Positions 7,918-15,319 of a DNA stretch of 64,000 bases are shown here, one piece after another; the stretch's first letter is position 1, and each line of letters begins with the position of its first letter. The stretch covers positions 62,001 through 126,000 of the forward strand of contig JAGXTI010000036.1 in assembly GCA_018334015.1 (NCBI GenBank). Direction: 5' to 3'. A model generated the notes under the pieces. That model was given only the letters and a program-made list of their open reading frames with translations, did not search any database and had not been told where the DNA came from. The translations under genes and the position numbers were made by a program. Origin of the DNA: Silanimonas sp. (GTDB lineage Bacteria > Pseudomonadota > Gammaproteobacteria > Xanthomonadales > Xanthomonadaceae).

Positions 7918-9255
7918 TCAGGGCCGCAGCAGGAAGTTCAGCAGGTTGTTCTGGAAGTAGCGGTTCGCCAGCAGGCGGGCGTGGTTCTCGCACAGGAAGA
8001 AGCTCTGGCTGATCGGCACGAAGCCGAAATCGGCGGCGTCCTGCGAGGCGCGGGTCACCAGACCGTCGCCGGCGGCTTGAAACAGCTGGGTAAGATCAAA
8101 CCCAGACCGAGGCGCTCGCACATCCTGCGGCCGGAAGGCGAGCCGCGCATGCGAACCCTCCACCTCCAGCACCGCGCCGGCCAAAGTGGGTTCGCAGTCG
8201 CCACCGAAGGCGGCGATCCGCACGCCACTGCGCGGGAACGGCCGCGCCAGCACGTCATTGAACTGGCGGGCGCGACGCAGGTTGCGGCTGAATTCGTCCT
8301 GCAGCACGGCCAGTACCGCCGGGCCATCGTTGCCGAAATTGCGCAGCACCCGCTGCTCGACCTCGGCCGAGAACACCGACCAGCGGTTGTCGCGCCAGAC
8401 GCTGACATCGAACAGATCGATCGCCAGCGGCCGACCCTCCAGGTCGTGGACCACCCGGGTGAGCGGGTGCGGCAGGGTCTCGAACACGGTGGGGAAGGTC
8501 GCCAACGCCTCCACCGGCACCGTTCGCAAGGTGAAGCGGTAGCCCTCCAGCAGCCGCTGCAGGCTGGCCACCGCGCCGAGCTTGGGCGTGCCCAGCATGG
8601 CCACCCGCCGCAGCCGCTGCCGGCCTTCGGTCCAGGGCTGTGGATCGGGGTGTTCCAGCACATCGTGCGGGCCGTAGCGCAGGTAGTACTGGGCGATCAG
8701 CCCGCCATTGCTGTGGGCGATCAGATCGACCCGCAGCGTGGGGTCGCCGTGGTCGATGCGGATCTGGTCGATCAGGGCATGCAGCTGCCGCACGGCGACG
8801 ATGTTGGGCTGCCGCCAGTCGTAGGCCAGGGTGTAGAAACGACGGCGGTCGGGCCCGTACACCGGCTCGCCGGGGCGGCCCTCGCTGAAGCGCCCGGCCT
8901 GCACCAGGGTGTCGAGCAGAGCACCGTAGATGTCGATGCCACCCAGTCGGCGGATCACCGCGCCAGCGCGGATGCTGTCATCGCCCTCCCAGGCCGGACC
9001 GATCCGCGCCAGCCGCGCATGGTCGCTGAAAGCGAGCTCGCGCAGGGTGCCGGGCCAGAGTTCGACACCGCTGCGGGCATCAACGAGGCTCGTGCCCATC
9101 AGGCCGGGAATGACGATGACCGGTGGCGGTGCCGGTACGCTGGCGGCCTCGGCATAGAGTGCCATCAGGTTCGGGCCACGCGGCGTGGCGCAGCCCACGA
9201 GCAGCAGGGCGAGGAGGAGGGCGGCGAGCACGCCGCCGCGGCGGTTCGGCGTCAT
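7918..9255 (-). CDS. LCAT-like lipase/acyltransferase lipoprotein
   Basis: A 445-residue exported alpha/beta hydrolase of the lecithin:cholesterol acyltransferase/PGAP1-like group. The lipobox is LLLVGC near residue 22. Then come IPGLMGTSLVD (oxyanion region), AYDWRQ (LCAT-type signature) and the nucleophile elbow AHSNGG. A C-terminal DGLVTRAS stretch holds a likely catalytic Asp, and ENHARLLA the catalytic His. The ATG at 9255 puts the signal peptide at the N-terminus; an in-frame GTG at 9285 would add ten residues. It probably acts on lipids in the envelope. The substrate is unknown. Confidence 0.82.
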   Translation of the reverse strand: MTPNRRGGVLAALLLALLLVGCATPRGPNLMALYAEAASVPAPPPVIVIPGLMGTSLVDARSGVELWPGTLRELAFSDHARLARIGPAWEGDDSIRAGAVIRRLGGIDIYGALLDTLVQAGRFSEGRPGEPVYGPDRRRFYTLAYDWRQPNIVAVRQLHALIDQIRIDHGDPTLRVDLIAHSNGGLIAQYYLRYGPHDVLEHPDPQPWTEGRQRLRRVAMLGTPKLGAVASLQRLLEGYRFTLRTVPVEALATFPTVFETLPHPLTRVVHDLEGRPLAIDLFDVSVWRDNRWSVFSAEVEQRVLRNFGNDGPAVLAVLQDEFSRNLRRARQFNDVLARPFPRSGVRIAAFGGDCEPTLAGAVLEVEGSHARLAFRPQDVRAPRSGFDLTQLFQAAGDGLVTRASQDAADFGFVPISQSFFLCENHARLLANRYFQNNLLNFLLRP

Positions 9256-9302
9256 CGGCCGAGCATAAGCGGCGAACCCGGTCACGAAATGAACGATGGC
9301 CT

Positions 9303-9334
9303 CGTCAAGGCGCGGCTGAAGCCGCGCTGCCTAC
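9303..9334 (-). repeat. REP-like hairpin beginning inside a stop codon
   Basis: Read on the minus strand, GTAGGCA is followed by a perfect 7-bp stem GCGCGGC-TTCA-GCCGCGC (arms 9310-9316 and 9321-9327). The layout of a GTAG head followed by a GCGGCTTCAGCCGC-type hairpin matches REP elements common in Xanthomonas, Stenotrophomonas and Pseudomonas. The TAG of the head is the stop codon of the repetitive lipoprotein gene. It may act as a transcript end or 3' protector. Only one copy was found in the window. Confidence 0.6.
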
Positions 9335-10308
9335 TCGACCGGGTCGGACACCACCGGCATCGGATCGAAGCGGGGTTCGGACCGCTCGATCGGGCGCGGC
9401 GACTCGAAACGTGCGGGTGGCTCCTCGAAGCGCTGTGGGCGTTCGAAACGGGCCGGGGGTTCTTCGAAACGCGGCTGAGGCTCCTCAAAACGCTGCGGCC
9501 GCTCGAAACGTTCCGGAGCCTCCTCAAAACGCGGCTGAGGCTCCTCAAAACGCTGCGGCCGCTCGAAGCGGACCGGTGCTTCCTCAAAACGCGGTTGAGG
9601 CTCCTCAAAACGCTGCGGCCGCTCGAAGTGGACCGGTGCTTCCTCGACGCGGCGCGGCTCTTCGAAGCGACGCGGGCGTTCAAAACGGGCCGGTACGTCC
9701 TCGACGCGGCGCGGCTCGCCGAACTGGCGTGGGCCATCGCGGAACACCGCGGCGGGCAGCGCGGGCGTGGCCTCGATCACCTGCGGCCGCGGCTTGGGCA
9801 TGGGCTGCGGGACGGCGGGGCGCGGCGCCGGAGCCGGCACCACCCACACCGTGCCCGGCCCGATCCAGCCGTGCCGGTAGGGATGGCCCCAGCCGTGACC
9901 CCAGCCGTGTCGCCAGCCACTGCCCCAGCCGGGGTGGCCCCAGCCGTGACCCCAACCGTGCCGCCAGCTGCCACCCCAGCCCGGGTGGCCCCAGTGCGGT
10001 GAACGGCCCCAGCCCCAGCCGAGTGAGCCGCCCCAGTGCGGGCTGCCCCAGCCCCAGCCGAGTGAGCCGCCCCAGTGCGGGCTGCCCCAGCCCCAGCCGA
10101 TGTGGCTGGACCAGCTCCAGTGATCGATGGCGTGGATCGTGGCGGGGCGGGTGGGATGCAGGAAATAATCGCCGTGGCCGGCATGCCCCGGCACATGGCG
10201 CAGGCCGTCGTGCAATTCGTAGAACCCGCCGCGATCGACCACCTGGTAGGTGACGCAGCCGGTGAGCGGCAGGACGAGCAGGGCGGCAAACGCGGTGCGG
10301 CGCAGCAT
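9331..10308 (-). CDS. Repeat-rich outer-envelope lipoprotein (Trp/Gly/His block and Arg/Glu/Pro repeats)
   Basis: A 325-residue protein with a signal peptide and lipobox (PLTGC, Cys about 18). A short ordered segment (about 20-65) precedes two low-complexity blocks. Residues about 66-150 are made of WGWGSPHWGG and WRHGWGHGWG repeats, extremely rich in Trp, Gly and His. A Pro-rich hinge (about 150-175) leads to about 130 residues of a 20-residue repeat around RFEEPQPRFEEAPVRFERPQ, alternating Arg/Glu/Pro/Phe. No enzymatic motif is present. The His/Trp block could bind metal or polysaccharide; that is a guess. Both blocks are encoded by near-perfect DNA repeats, so length variation is expected. 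Confidence 0.8.
   Translation of the reverse strand: MLRRTAFAALLVLPLTGCVTYQVVDRGGFYELHDGLRHVPGHAGHGDYFLHPTRPATIHAIDHWSWSSHIGWGWGSPHWGGSLGWGWGSPHWGGSLGWGWGRSPHWGHPGWGGSWRHGWGHGWGHPGWGSGWRHGWGHGWGHPYRHGWIGPGTVWVVPAPAPRPAVPQPMPKPRPQVIEATPALPAAVFRDGPRQFGEPRRVEDVPARFERPRRFEEPRRVEEAPVHFERPQRFEEPQPRFEEAPVRFERPQRFEEPQPRFEEAPERFERPQRFEEPQPRFEEPPARFERPQRFEEPPARFESPRPIERSEPRFDPMPVVSDPVE
9421..9720. repeat. 60-bp tandem repeats inside the lipoprotein gene
   Basis: Five consecutive 60-bp units with an exact 60-base period. Units starting at 9481, 9541 and 9601 share CTCCTCAAAACGCTGCGGCC at their start and differ at few positions. The flanking units at 9421 and 9661 are more diverged. Each encodes one 20-residue repeat of the protein on the minus strand. 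Confidence 0.93.
10011..10100. repeat. 39-bp perfect tandem duplication plus partial third copy
   Basis: The 39 bases at 10011-10049 recur exactly at 10050-10088, and the first 11-12 bases of the unit recur again to about 10100. They encode the 13-residue Gly/Trp/Ser/His repeat (GWGWGSPHWGGSL) of the lipoprotein. Confidence 0.93.
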
Positions 10309-10373
10309 GACGGCGGTCTCCGGGGCGAAAGGCCATCTTGGCCGGTGGTGGTGAATCGCGACTTAAGGCGGCT

Positions 10374-11552
10374 TCACGAGGGGCGCCAGCAGCGGCCGCC
10401 GGCGATCGTGGTTTTCAGGGCCAGCGTAGCGCGATCGAGCAGCAGCAGATCGGCGTCCATGCCCGGCGCGATCCGGCCCTTGCGGGCCAGGCCCCAGATC
10501 GCCGCCGGTGTGGCGGTGGCGGCGGCCAGCGCGGTCGCCAGCGGCACACCGTGGGTCTGCACGGCACTTTGGACCGCCGCCAGCAGGCTGCCGATCGGTG
10601 CCACCTCCAGCGAGCACAGCCGGCCCTCGGCATCGAAATGCGGCAGGCTGGCCTGGCCGTCCGAGCTCAGGCTCAGGCGGGCGATGGGCAGGCCGGCGGC
10701 CAGGGCCTCGGCCAACGCCCGTGCGGCCGGCACCTCGCCGGCAGCGGCGAAGCCCGGCGTGCTGCTGGTGGTGAAGTCGATGCTGCCGCCTTCGCGGACG
10801 AAGGCGAAACCGTCGGCCAGCAGCCGGGCGTTGCGGTTGACGTGGGTGGGGTGCCATTGCCGGATCGGCACGGGCCAGCGCGTGCTCGCCTCGCGCAGCA
10901 GGGCCAGGCCCTCCGGCGCGTCGCCGCAGTGCACCAGCACGGTGCCGGATTTGCCGGCCAGCATGCCGCCGACGCGGGCATCGGCGGCGATGCGCGCGAG
11001 CTCCGCCGCACTGGGCTGCGAACCGCGGTGGTCGGCGATGGCGATTTCGCCGACGCCGATCATCTCCGGCACCAGCACCAGATCGCGGCGGATGCAGCCG
11101 GTCAGGGTCACCGCCGGCACCCGGTAGGAGCCGCTCAGGATGTAGACCGACAGGCCGCGGGTGGCGAGCGCCCGGGCGCAGGCCAGCAGATCGGCGTGGC
11201 TGCGGGTCACGTCGTCGGTGCCGAGCGCGCCGATGAGGGTGGTGACGCCGGCCGCCAGCGCGGTCCCGGCGTTCAGCGGGGCCATGCGCGTGGCGAAACC
11301 GCCCTCGCCGCCGCCGCCGCCGGGGTGGACCAGGCCATCGACCAGGCCGGGAGCGAGCACATCGCCGGCGGCCTCGATCACCGTCACCGGCACACCGCAG
11401 CCGCGTGGATCGAGGCCCTGACCGATCGCCAGAATCCGGCCGTGGGCCAGCAGCACATCGCACCGGCCGAGCGCCTCGGGGGCATGCAGCTCGGCATCGC
11501 GCAGCAGGAGCAGCGGCGGGGCGGGGGGAGAATCAAGCTCGGCGGACGTCAT
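10374..11552 (-). CDS. iadA: Isoaspartyl dipeptidase-like amidohydrolase with a missing metal-ligand His
   Basis: A 392-residue amidohydrolase resembling beta-aspartyl (isoaspartyl) dipeptidase, which removes isoAsp from damaged peptides. The best match to E. coli IadA (from memory) runs through GGGGEGGF, GALGTDDVTR, ADHRGSQPS, HPTHVNRN and LSSDGQAS. The metal site is altered. Where IadA has a His-x-His after strand 1, this protein reads GLVHPGG, so the first His is Leu and only the second remains. Glu in GEIAIADHR could replace the carboxylated Lys. Later ligands (His in VLVHCGD and PTHVN, Asp in LSSDG) are kept. The ATG overlaps the stop of the glycosyltransferase gene. Confidence 0.82.
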   Translation of the reverse strand: MTSAELDSPPAPPLLLLRDAELHAPEALGRCDVLLAHGRILAIGQGLDPRGCGVPVTVIEAAGDVLAPGLVDGLVHPGGGGGEGGFATRMAPLNAGTALAAGVTTLIGALGTDDVTRSHADLLACARALATRGLSVYILSGSYRVPAVTLTGCIRRDLVLVPEMIGVGEIAIADHRGSQPSAAELARIAADARVGGMLAGKSGTVLVHCGDAPEGLALLREASTRWPVPIRQWHPTHVNRNARLLADGFAFVREGGSIDFTTSSTPGFAAAGEVPAARALAEALAAGLPIARLSLSSDGQASLPHFDAEGRLCSLEVAPIGSLLAAVQSAVQTHGVPLATALAAATATPAAIWGLARKGRIAPGMDADLLLLDRATLALKTTIAGGRCWRPS

Positions 11553-12511
11553 GGGCCGGGTTCCGGGTGAAGGGCAAGGCAGCGCAGCAGGGCGGCTTCG
11601 ACCTCGGCGCGCTCCGGCCAGTGGCCGTCGCCGCCCAGCACCTGGGCACGCGGCGACCAGGGGCGGCAGCGGGCCGGCGAGGTGGGGCCGAAAACCGCCA
11701 CCAGCGGCGCACCGGCGGCGGCGGCGAGGTGGGCCGGACCGCAATCCGGCGCCAGCACCACGCTGGCCCCGGCGGCGAGCAGGCCGAGCGCGGCGAGGTC
11801 GAGGCCCTCCAGCAGTTCGGCGGCCGGGGCCGCCTGCACGAAGGCCGCGGCCTCGCCAGGGCCGGGTGCCATCAGCAGGCGCAGGCCGGCACGCTGCAGC
11901 AGCGGCAGCACGGCAGCGAAATGCGGCCAGTCCTTGCTGGCACCGCCATGGCCGCCACCGGCACGCGGCACCAGCAGGGCGTAGCGGCCACCGCGTCCGA
12001 GGCGGGCATCGAGGCGCTGCCGGGCAGCGGTCAGCTGGGCCGGGTCGGCGCGCGGGCCGGGCCAGGGCGGTGTCCAGACGCTGGCGGCCGGGGCCACGCC
12101 GGGCAGACCCTCGACGAGGCCAGCGTAGCCCGCCACCAGATGCCCGGCCAGTGCCGGCCCGGCCGATTCGGCGAGCAGCCAGCCCCGGCCGTCTTTGGCG
12201 TAGCCCCGCGGCCGCAGCCCGGCCAGTCGGGCCTCCAGCGCGCTGCTGAAGCTCTGGGTCAGCAGCAGGATGCGGCGTGTGCCGAGCGCGCCGGCCGCTT
12301 CGCGCAGGGCGGTGACGCGGGCCGCCAAGTCCTTCGGGTAGGGCCGCGCGGCGATGCCGGCCGCCGCCAGCAGGGGCAGCGCCCAGGGGCGGCCGAGCGC
12401 CAGCAGTGGGCCCGCCGCCGCCAGCCGCTGCAGGGCCGGCAGCGCGCAGACCGTGTCGCCCACGTAGTTGGGCAGACGCAGCAGCCAGCCGGTGTCGGGC
12501 GGCGTGGCCAC
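11549..12511 (-). CDS. Glycosyltransferase family 9 (heptosyltransferase-like)
   Basis: A 320-residue GT-B fold enzyme of the ADP-heptose:LPS heptosyltransferase family, presumably acting at the cytoplasmic face on lipopolysaccharide core or a related glycan. Conserved pieces are the N-terminal RLPNYVGDTVCALPAL (family 9 signature), SFSSALEARLAGLRPRGY, and the C-terminal donor-site stretch APDCGPAHLAAAAGAPLVAVFG. The GTG start at 12511 gives the motif at the right distance from the N-terminus and lies 8 bases after the oligopeptidase stop. The acceptor and sugar are not deducible. Confidence 0.85.
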   Translation of the reverse strand: MATPPDTGWLLRLPNYVGDTVCALPALQRLAAAGPLLALGRPWALPLLAAAGIAARPYPKDLAARVTALREAAGALGTRRILLLTQSFSSALEARLAGLRPRGYAKDGRGWLLAESAGPALAGHLVAGYAGLVEGLPGVAPAASVWTPPWPGPRADPAQLTAARQRLDARLGRGGRYALLVPRAGGGHGGASKDWPHFAAVLPLLQRAGLRLLMAPGPGEAAAFVQAAPAAELLEGLDLAALGLLAAGASVVLAPDCGPAHLAAAAGAPLVAVFGPTSPARCRPWSPRAQVLGGDGHWPERAEVEAALLRCLALHPEPGP

Positions 12512-12519
12512 GGCGCGGC

Positions 12520-14586
12520 TCAGGCGGCGAGGCCGTGGCTGCGCAGCAGGGCCTGCGGGTCGGGCGCGCGGCCACGGAAGGCGATGAAGCTCTCCAGCGC
12601 CGGGCGTGAGCCGCCCACGGCCAGCACTTCGCGGCGCAACCGCGCCCCGGTGGCGGCATCGAACACGCTGCCGCCCGCCGCCGCCGCTTCCTCGAAGGCG
12701 GCGAAGGCATCGGCGCTCAGCACTTCGGCCCACAGGTAGCTGTAGTAGCCGGCCGCGTAACCGCCACCGAAAATGTGGGTGAAGCTGTGCGGAAAACGCT
12801 GCCAGCAAGGCGGCGTGATCACGCTCACTTCGGCGCGCACCGCATCGAGCAGTTCGAGCGTGCGCGGCCCCAGCACCGGGTCGTACTCCAAGTGCAGGCG
12901 GAAGTCGTAGAGCGCGAACTCCAGCTGGCGCACCAGAAACAGCCCGGCCTGGAAATGCCGCGCGGCGCTCATCTTGGCGAACAGATCGTCGGGCAGTGCT
13001 TCGCCGGTCTGCCCGTGGCGCGCGAAGCGGTCGAGCGCCTCGCGCTTCCAGCCGAAGTTCTCCATGAACTGGCTGGGCAGTTCGACCGCGTCCCACTCCA
13101 CGCCGTGGATGCCCGACACCGACGGCCAGCCGATTTCGGTGAGCAGGTGATGCAGGCCGTGGCCGAACTCGTGGAACAGGGTCAGCACATCGTCGTGGGT
13201 GAGCAGGCTGGGCCGACCCTCGCCGGGCGGTGCGGCGTTGCAGGTGAGGTAGGCCACCGGGATCTGGCCGGTCAGCCCGAAGCGCGAACGGCAGACGTCC
13301 ATCCAGGCGCCGCCGCGCTTGCCCTCGCGGGCGTAGTGGTCGAAGTAGACGCCGGCGCGCAGCACGCCGTCGGCATCGAGCACATCGAAGTACTGCACGT
13401 CCGGGTGCCAGCGCGGCACATCGAAGCGTTCGGCAAAGCGCACATCGAACAGCTCACCACTGAGGGCGAGCAGGCCTTCCAGCACCCTGGGCAGGGCGAA
13501 GTAGGCCTTGAGCTGTTCCTCCTCGAAGGTGTAGCGCGCGACGCGCAGTTTTTCGCTGGCATACGCCACATCCCAGGGCTGCAGGGTGTGCAGGCCGAGC
13601 TCGGTGGCCGCGAAGGCGCGCAGCTCGTCCAGCTCGCGCAGCGCCACCGGTCTCGCCTTGGCCGCCAGTTCGCGCAGAAAGCCCAGCACGCGCTCCGGCG
13701 TGCCGGCCATCTTGTCCTCCAGCGATTCGTGCGCCGCACTCGCCAAGCCAAGCAGCTGCGCCGCCTCGTGGCGCAAGGCGAGGATGCGGGCGATGCGCTC
13801 GCTGTTGTCGAAGCGCCCCGCGTGCGGGCCCTGATCGGACGCGCGGGTGTTGTACGCCGTGTAGACGGTCTCGCGGAGTGCCCGGTCATCGGCATGGCTG
13901 AGCAGGGCCTGCACCACCGGGCCTTTCAGCGTGGCCAAAAAGCCCTCCTGGCCCTTGTCGCGGGCCTGGCCGGCCAGCAGATCGCGGGCCGAGGGCGGCA
14001 GGCCGGCGAGCTGCGCCTCGGCAAGCGGCAGCGTCCATGCTTCGGTGGCATCGAGCACGGCCTCCTCGAAGGCGGTGTCGAGCTTCGAGAGTTCGGTCTG
14101 GATCGCCCGGAAGCGTGTACGCGCCGGCTCCTCCAACGCCACGCCGGCAAGACGGAAACCGCGCAGACTGTCCTCGACGAGGGTGCGCTGCGCGCGGTCG
14201 AGTGCTTCAAAGCCAGCGCCCTCGCGTACCGCCTTCATCGCCTCATAAAGGCCGCGGTGCTGACCCAGCGCCGTGGTGAATTCGGTGATGGCCTCATCGG
14301 CCTGGCCGTAGACCTCGCGCAGTTCGGACGAATCCCTCACCCCGTGCAGGTGCGCGATCGGCGACCAGAGCCCCGCCAGGGCCTCGTCGAGCCGTTCGAG
14401 CGGTGCCACCAGCGAGTCGAAATCGCGGGCGGCCGGGTCGGCGACCAGAGTCTCGACGGTGGCCCGGTACTCGGTGAGCACCGTCTCGACGGCGGGCATC
14501 ACGTGCTCGGGCCGGATGGCGGGAAAGTCCGGCAGCAGGGCCGGCGAGAGCAAAGGATTGGAGGCGGCGTGGGCGGTCGTGGTCAT
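12520..14586 (-). CDS. prlC: Oligopeptidase A, M3 family zinc metallopeptidase
   Basis: A 688-residue cytosolic endopeptidase that degrades short peptides, including cleaved signal peptides. The zinc motif is HEFGHGLHHLL (HExxH) at about residues 470-480, with the third ligand Glu in the following helix (GVEWDAVELPSQFMEN). The length agrees with E. coli OpdA/PrlC (680). The N-terminal helical domain has the usual NPLLSPALLPDFPAIRPEHV opening. It heads a compact reverse operon with the glycosyltransferase and the IadA-like gene, a plausible peptide-recycling pairing at either end. Confidence 0.95.
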   Translation of the reverse strand: MTTTAHAASNPLLSPALLPDFPAIRPEHVMPAVETVLTEYRATVETLVADPAARDFDSLVAPLERLDEALAGLWSPIAHLHGVRDSSELREVYGQADEAITEFTTALGQHRGLYEAMKAVREGAGFEALDRAQRTLVEDSLRGFRLAGVALEEPARTRFRAIQTELSKLDTAFEEAVLDATEAWTLPLAEAQLAGLPPSARDLLAGQARDKGQEGFLATLKGPVVQALLSHADDRALRETVYTAYNTRASDQGPHAGRFDNSERIARILALRHEAAQLLGLASAAHESLEDKMAGTPERVLGFLRELAAKARPVALRELDELRAFAATELGLHTLQPWDVAYASEKLRVARYTFEEEQLKAYFALPRVLEGLLALSGELFDVRFAERFDVPRWHPDVQYFDVLDADGVLRAGVYFDHYAREGKRGGAWMDVCRSRFGLTGQIPVAYLTCNAAPPGEGRPSLLTHDDVLTLFHEFGHGLHHLLTEIGWPSVSGIHGVEWDAVELPSQFMENFGWKREALDRFARHGQTGEALPDDLFAKMSAARHFQAGLFLVRQLEFALYDFRLHLEYDPVLGPRTLELLDAVRAEVSVITPPCWQRFPHSFTHIFGGGYAAGYYSYLWAEVLSADAFAAFEEAAAAGGSVFDAATGARLRREVLAVGGSRPALESFIAFRGRAPDPQALLRSHGLAA

Positions 14587-14633
14587 CGACCAAGGATGGG
14601 GGTCGGGGGCGGGCCGGGCAAGGCGTGGATCCG

Positions 14634-14936
14634 CTATTCGCGTTCGCGGCGATCCTCGCGGCGATCCTCGCGGTGATGCAAGACGCGGAGGACAATCAGG
14701 GACTCGGTCGAGACCATGTAGCGAACGAGATAGGCATCGAAAGCAAATTCTCGAACCCGCAGCACGTCGGGTGCGGATTCAACGCTGCGACCCATTTCCG
14801 GAAAGTCTGCGAGACGTTCCACGCGGGCGATCAAGCCTTCGACGATGCGCAGCGCGGCAGCCGGGTCGTGTTCAGCGATGAAGGCCCGCAGTCGATCAAG
14901 GTCTGCTGTCGCCGCGGTCGAGTAAAGCAGCTTCAC
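14634..14936 (-). CDS. RelE/ParE-family toxin
   Basis: A 100-residue toxin of a type II toxin-antitoxin pair. Family features are the start KLLYSTAATADLDRL, the helix pair with FPEMGRSV, and the core strand VREFAFDAYLVRYMV followed by IVLRVLHHRED. This is typical of ParE/RelE plasmid-stabilisation proteins, which target gyrase or ribosome-bound mRNA; which one is not deducible. It starts with GTG in a GTGA overlap with the antitoxin stop. The C-terminus is an unusual REDRREDRRERE tail encoded by a short 12-bp DNA repeat near 14650. Confidence 0.88.
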   Translation of the reverse strand: MKLLYSTAATADLDRLRAFIAEHDPAAALRIVEGLIARVERLADFPEMGRSVESAPDVLRVREFAFDAYLVRYMVSTESLIVLRVLHHREDRREDRRERE

Positions 14937-15205
14937 GCGCCCGGCTTCGGAATGGGCAGCTCATTCGCCGTGCCCCACGAGCGCATCCAGCGATGCACGG
15001 CATCACCGTCGACCACACGGCCTGCTGCGACATCGTCAATGGCCTCGAGCGTTTCCTTCCAGCGCAAATCATCGAGGGACTGGCGGGCGACGTATTCGCG
15101 CACCGCTTCATTGATGATCCAGTTGCGGCTGCGCTGGAGTTTTTCGGTCACGGCATCGAGGCCGGCCTCGACATCGGGCTGCAAGCGGACGCTGGTGACG
15201 GTCAT
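14933..15205 (-). CDS. Ribbon-helix-helix antitoxin (ParD/CopG-like)
   Basis: A 90-residue antitoxin upstream of the ParE-like toxin. The N-terminal RHH DNA-binding fold is clear: strand MTVTSVRLQPD, then helices EAGLDAVTEKLQRSRNWIINEAVREYVAR. The acidic and Trp-rich C-terminal half should wrap the toxin. The ATG at 15205 is chosen because it starts directly at the RHH strand; longer in-frame readings run into the operator. A perfect inverted repeat 36 bases upstream fits autoregulation. Confidence 0.88.
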   Translation of the reverse strand: MTVTSVRLQPDVEAGLDAVTEKLQRSRNWIINEAVREYVARQSLDDLRWKETLEAIDDVAAGRVVDGDAVHRWMRSWGTANELPIPKPGA

Positions 15206-15240
15206 GCCCGGATCCTCGGGGTGTGCGAAGGGCGCTGATG

Positions 15241-15255
15241 CAATGTAATACATTG
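15241..15255. promoter_or_regulatory. Likely toxin-antitoxin operator
   Basis: CAATGTA-A-TACATTG, an inverted repeat with perfect 7-bp arms around one central base, sits in a locally A/T-rich patch upstream of the antitoxin. The core GTAATAC resembles sites bound by RHH antitoxins of the ParD/RelB type. Assignment rests on position and symmetry. Confidence 0.75.
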
Positions 15256-15319
15256 TAGCCGAATGGGGCAAGCCGTCACGATTTGCGTCGTGTTGGGCAA
15301 GCCGCAGCGCCCCGAGGCC

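Noticed and set aside
9421-9720. Possible CRISPR array
   Set aside because: Sixty-base units follow each other with no unique spacers and are translated as protein repeats.
7981-10002. Very long plus-strand open frame with Leu/Arg/Thr repeats opposite the two lipoprotein genes
   Set aside because: It is the antisense image of the LCAT-like gene and of the 60-bp repeats; the minus-strand readings have signal peptides, lipoboxes and family motifs, this one has none.
11553-12710. N-terminal extension of the IadA-like frame across the glycosyltransferase gene
   Set aside because: The extension is out of frame with a clear family 9 glycosyltransferase; the ATG at 11552 in an ATGA overlap begins the amidohydrolase.
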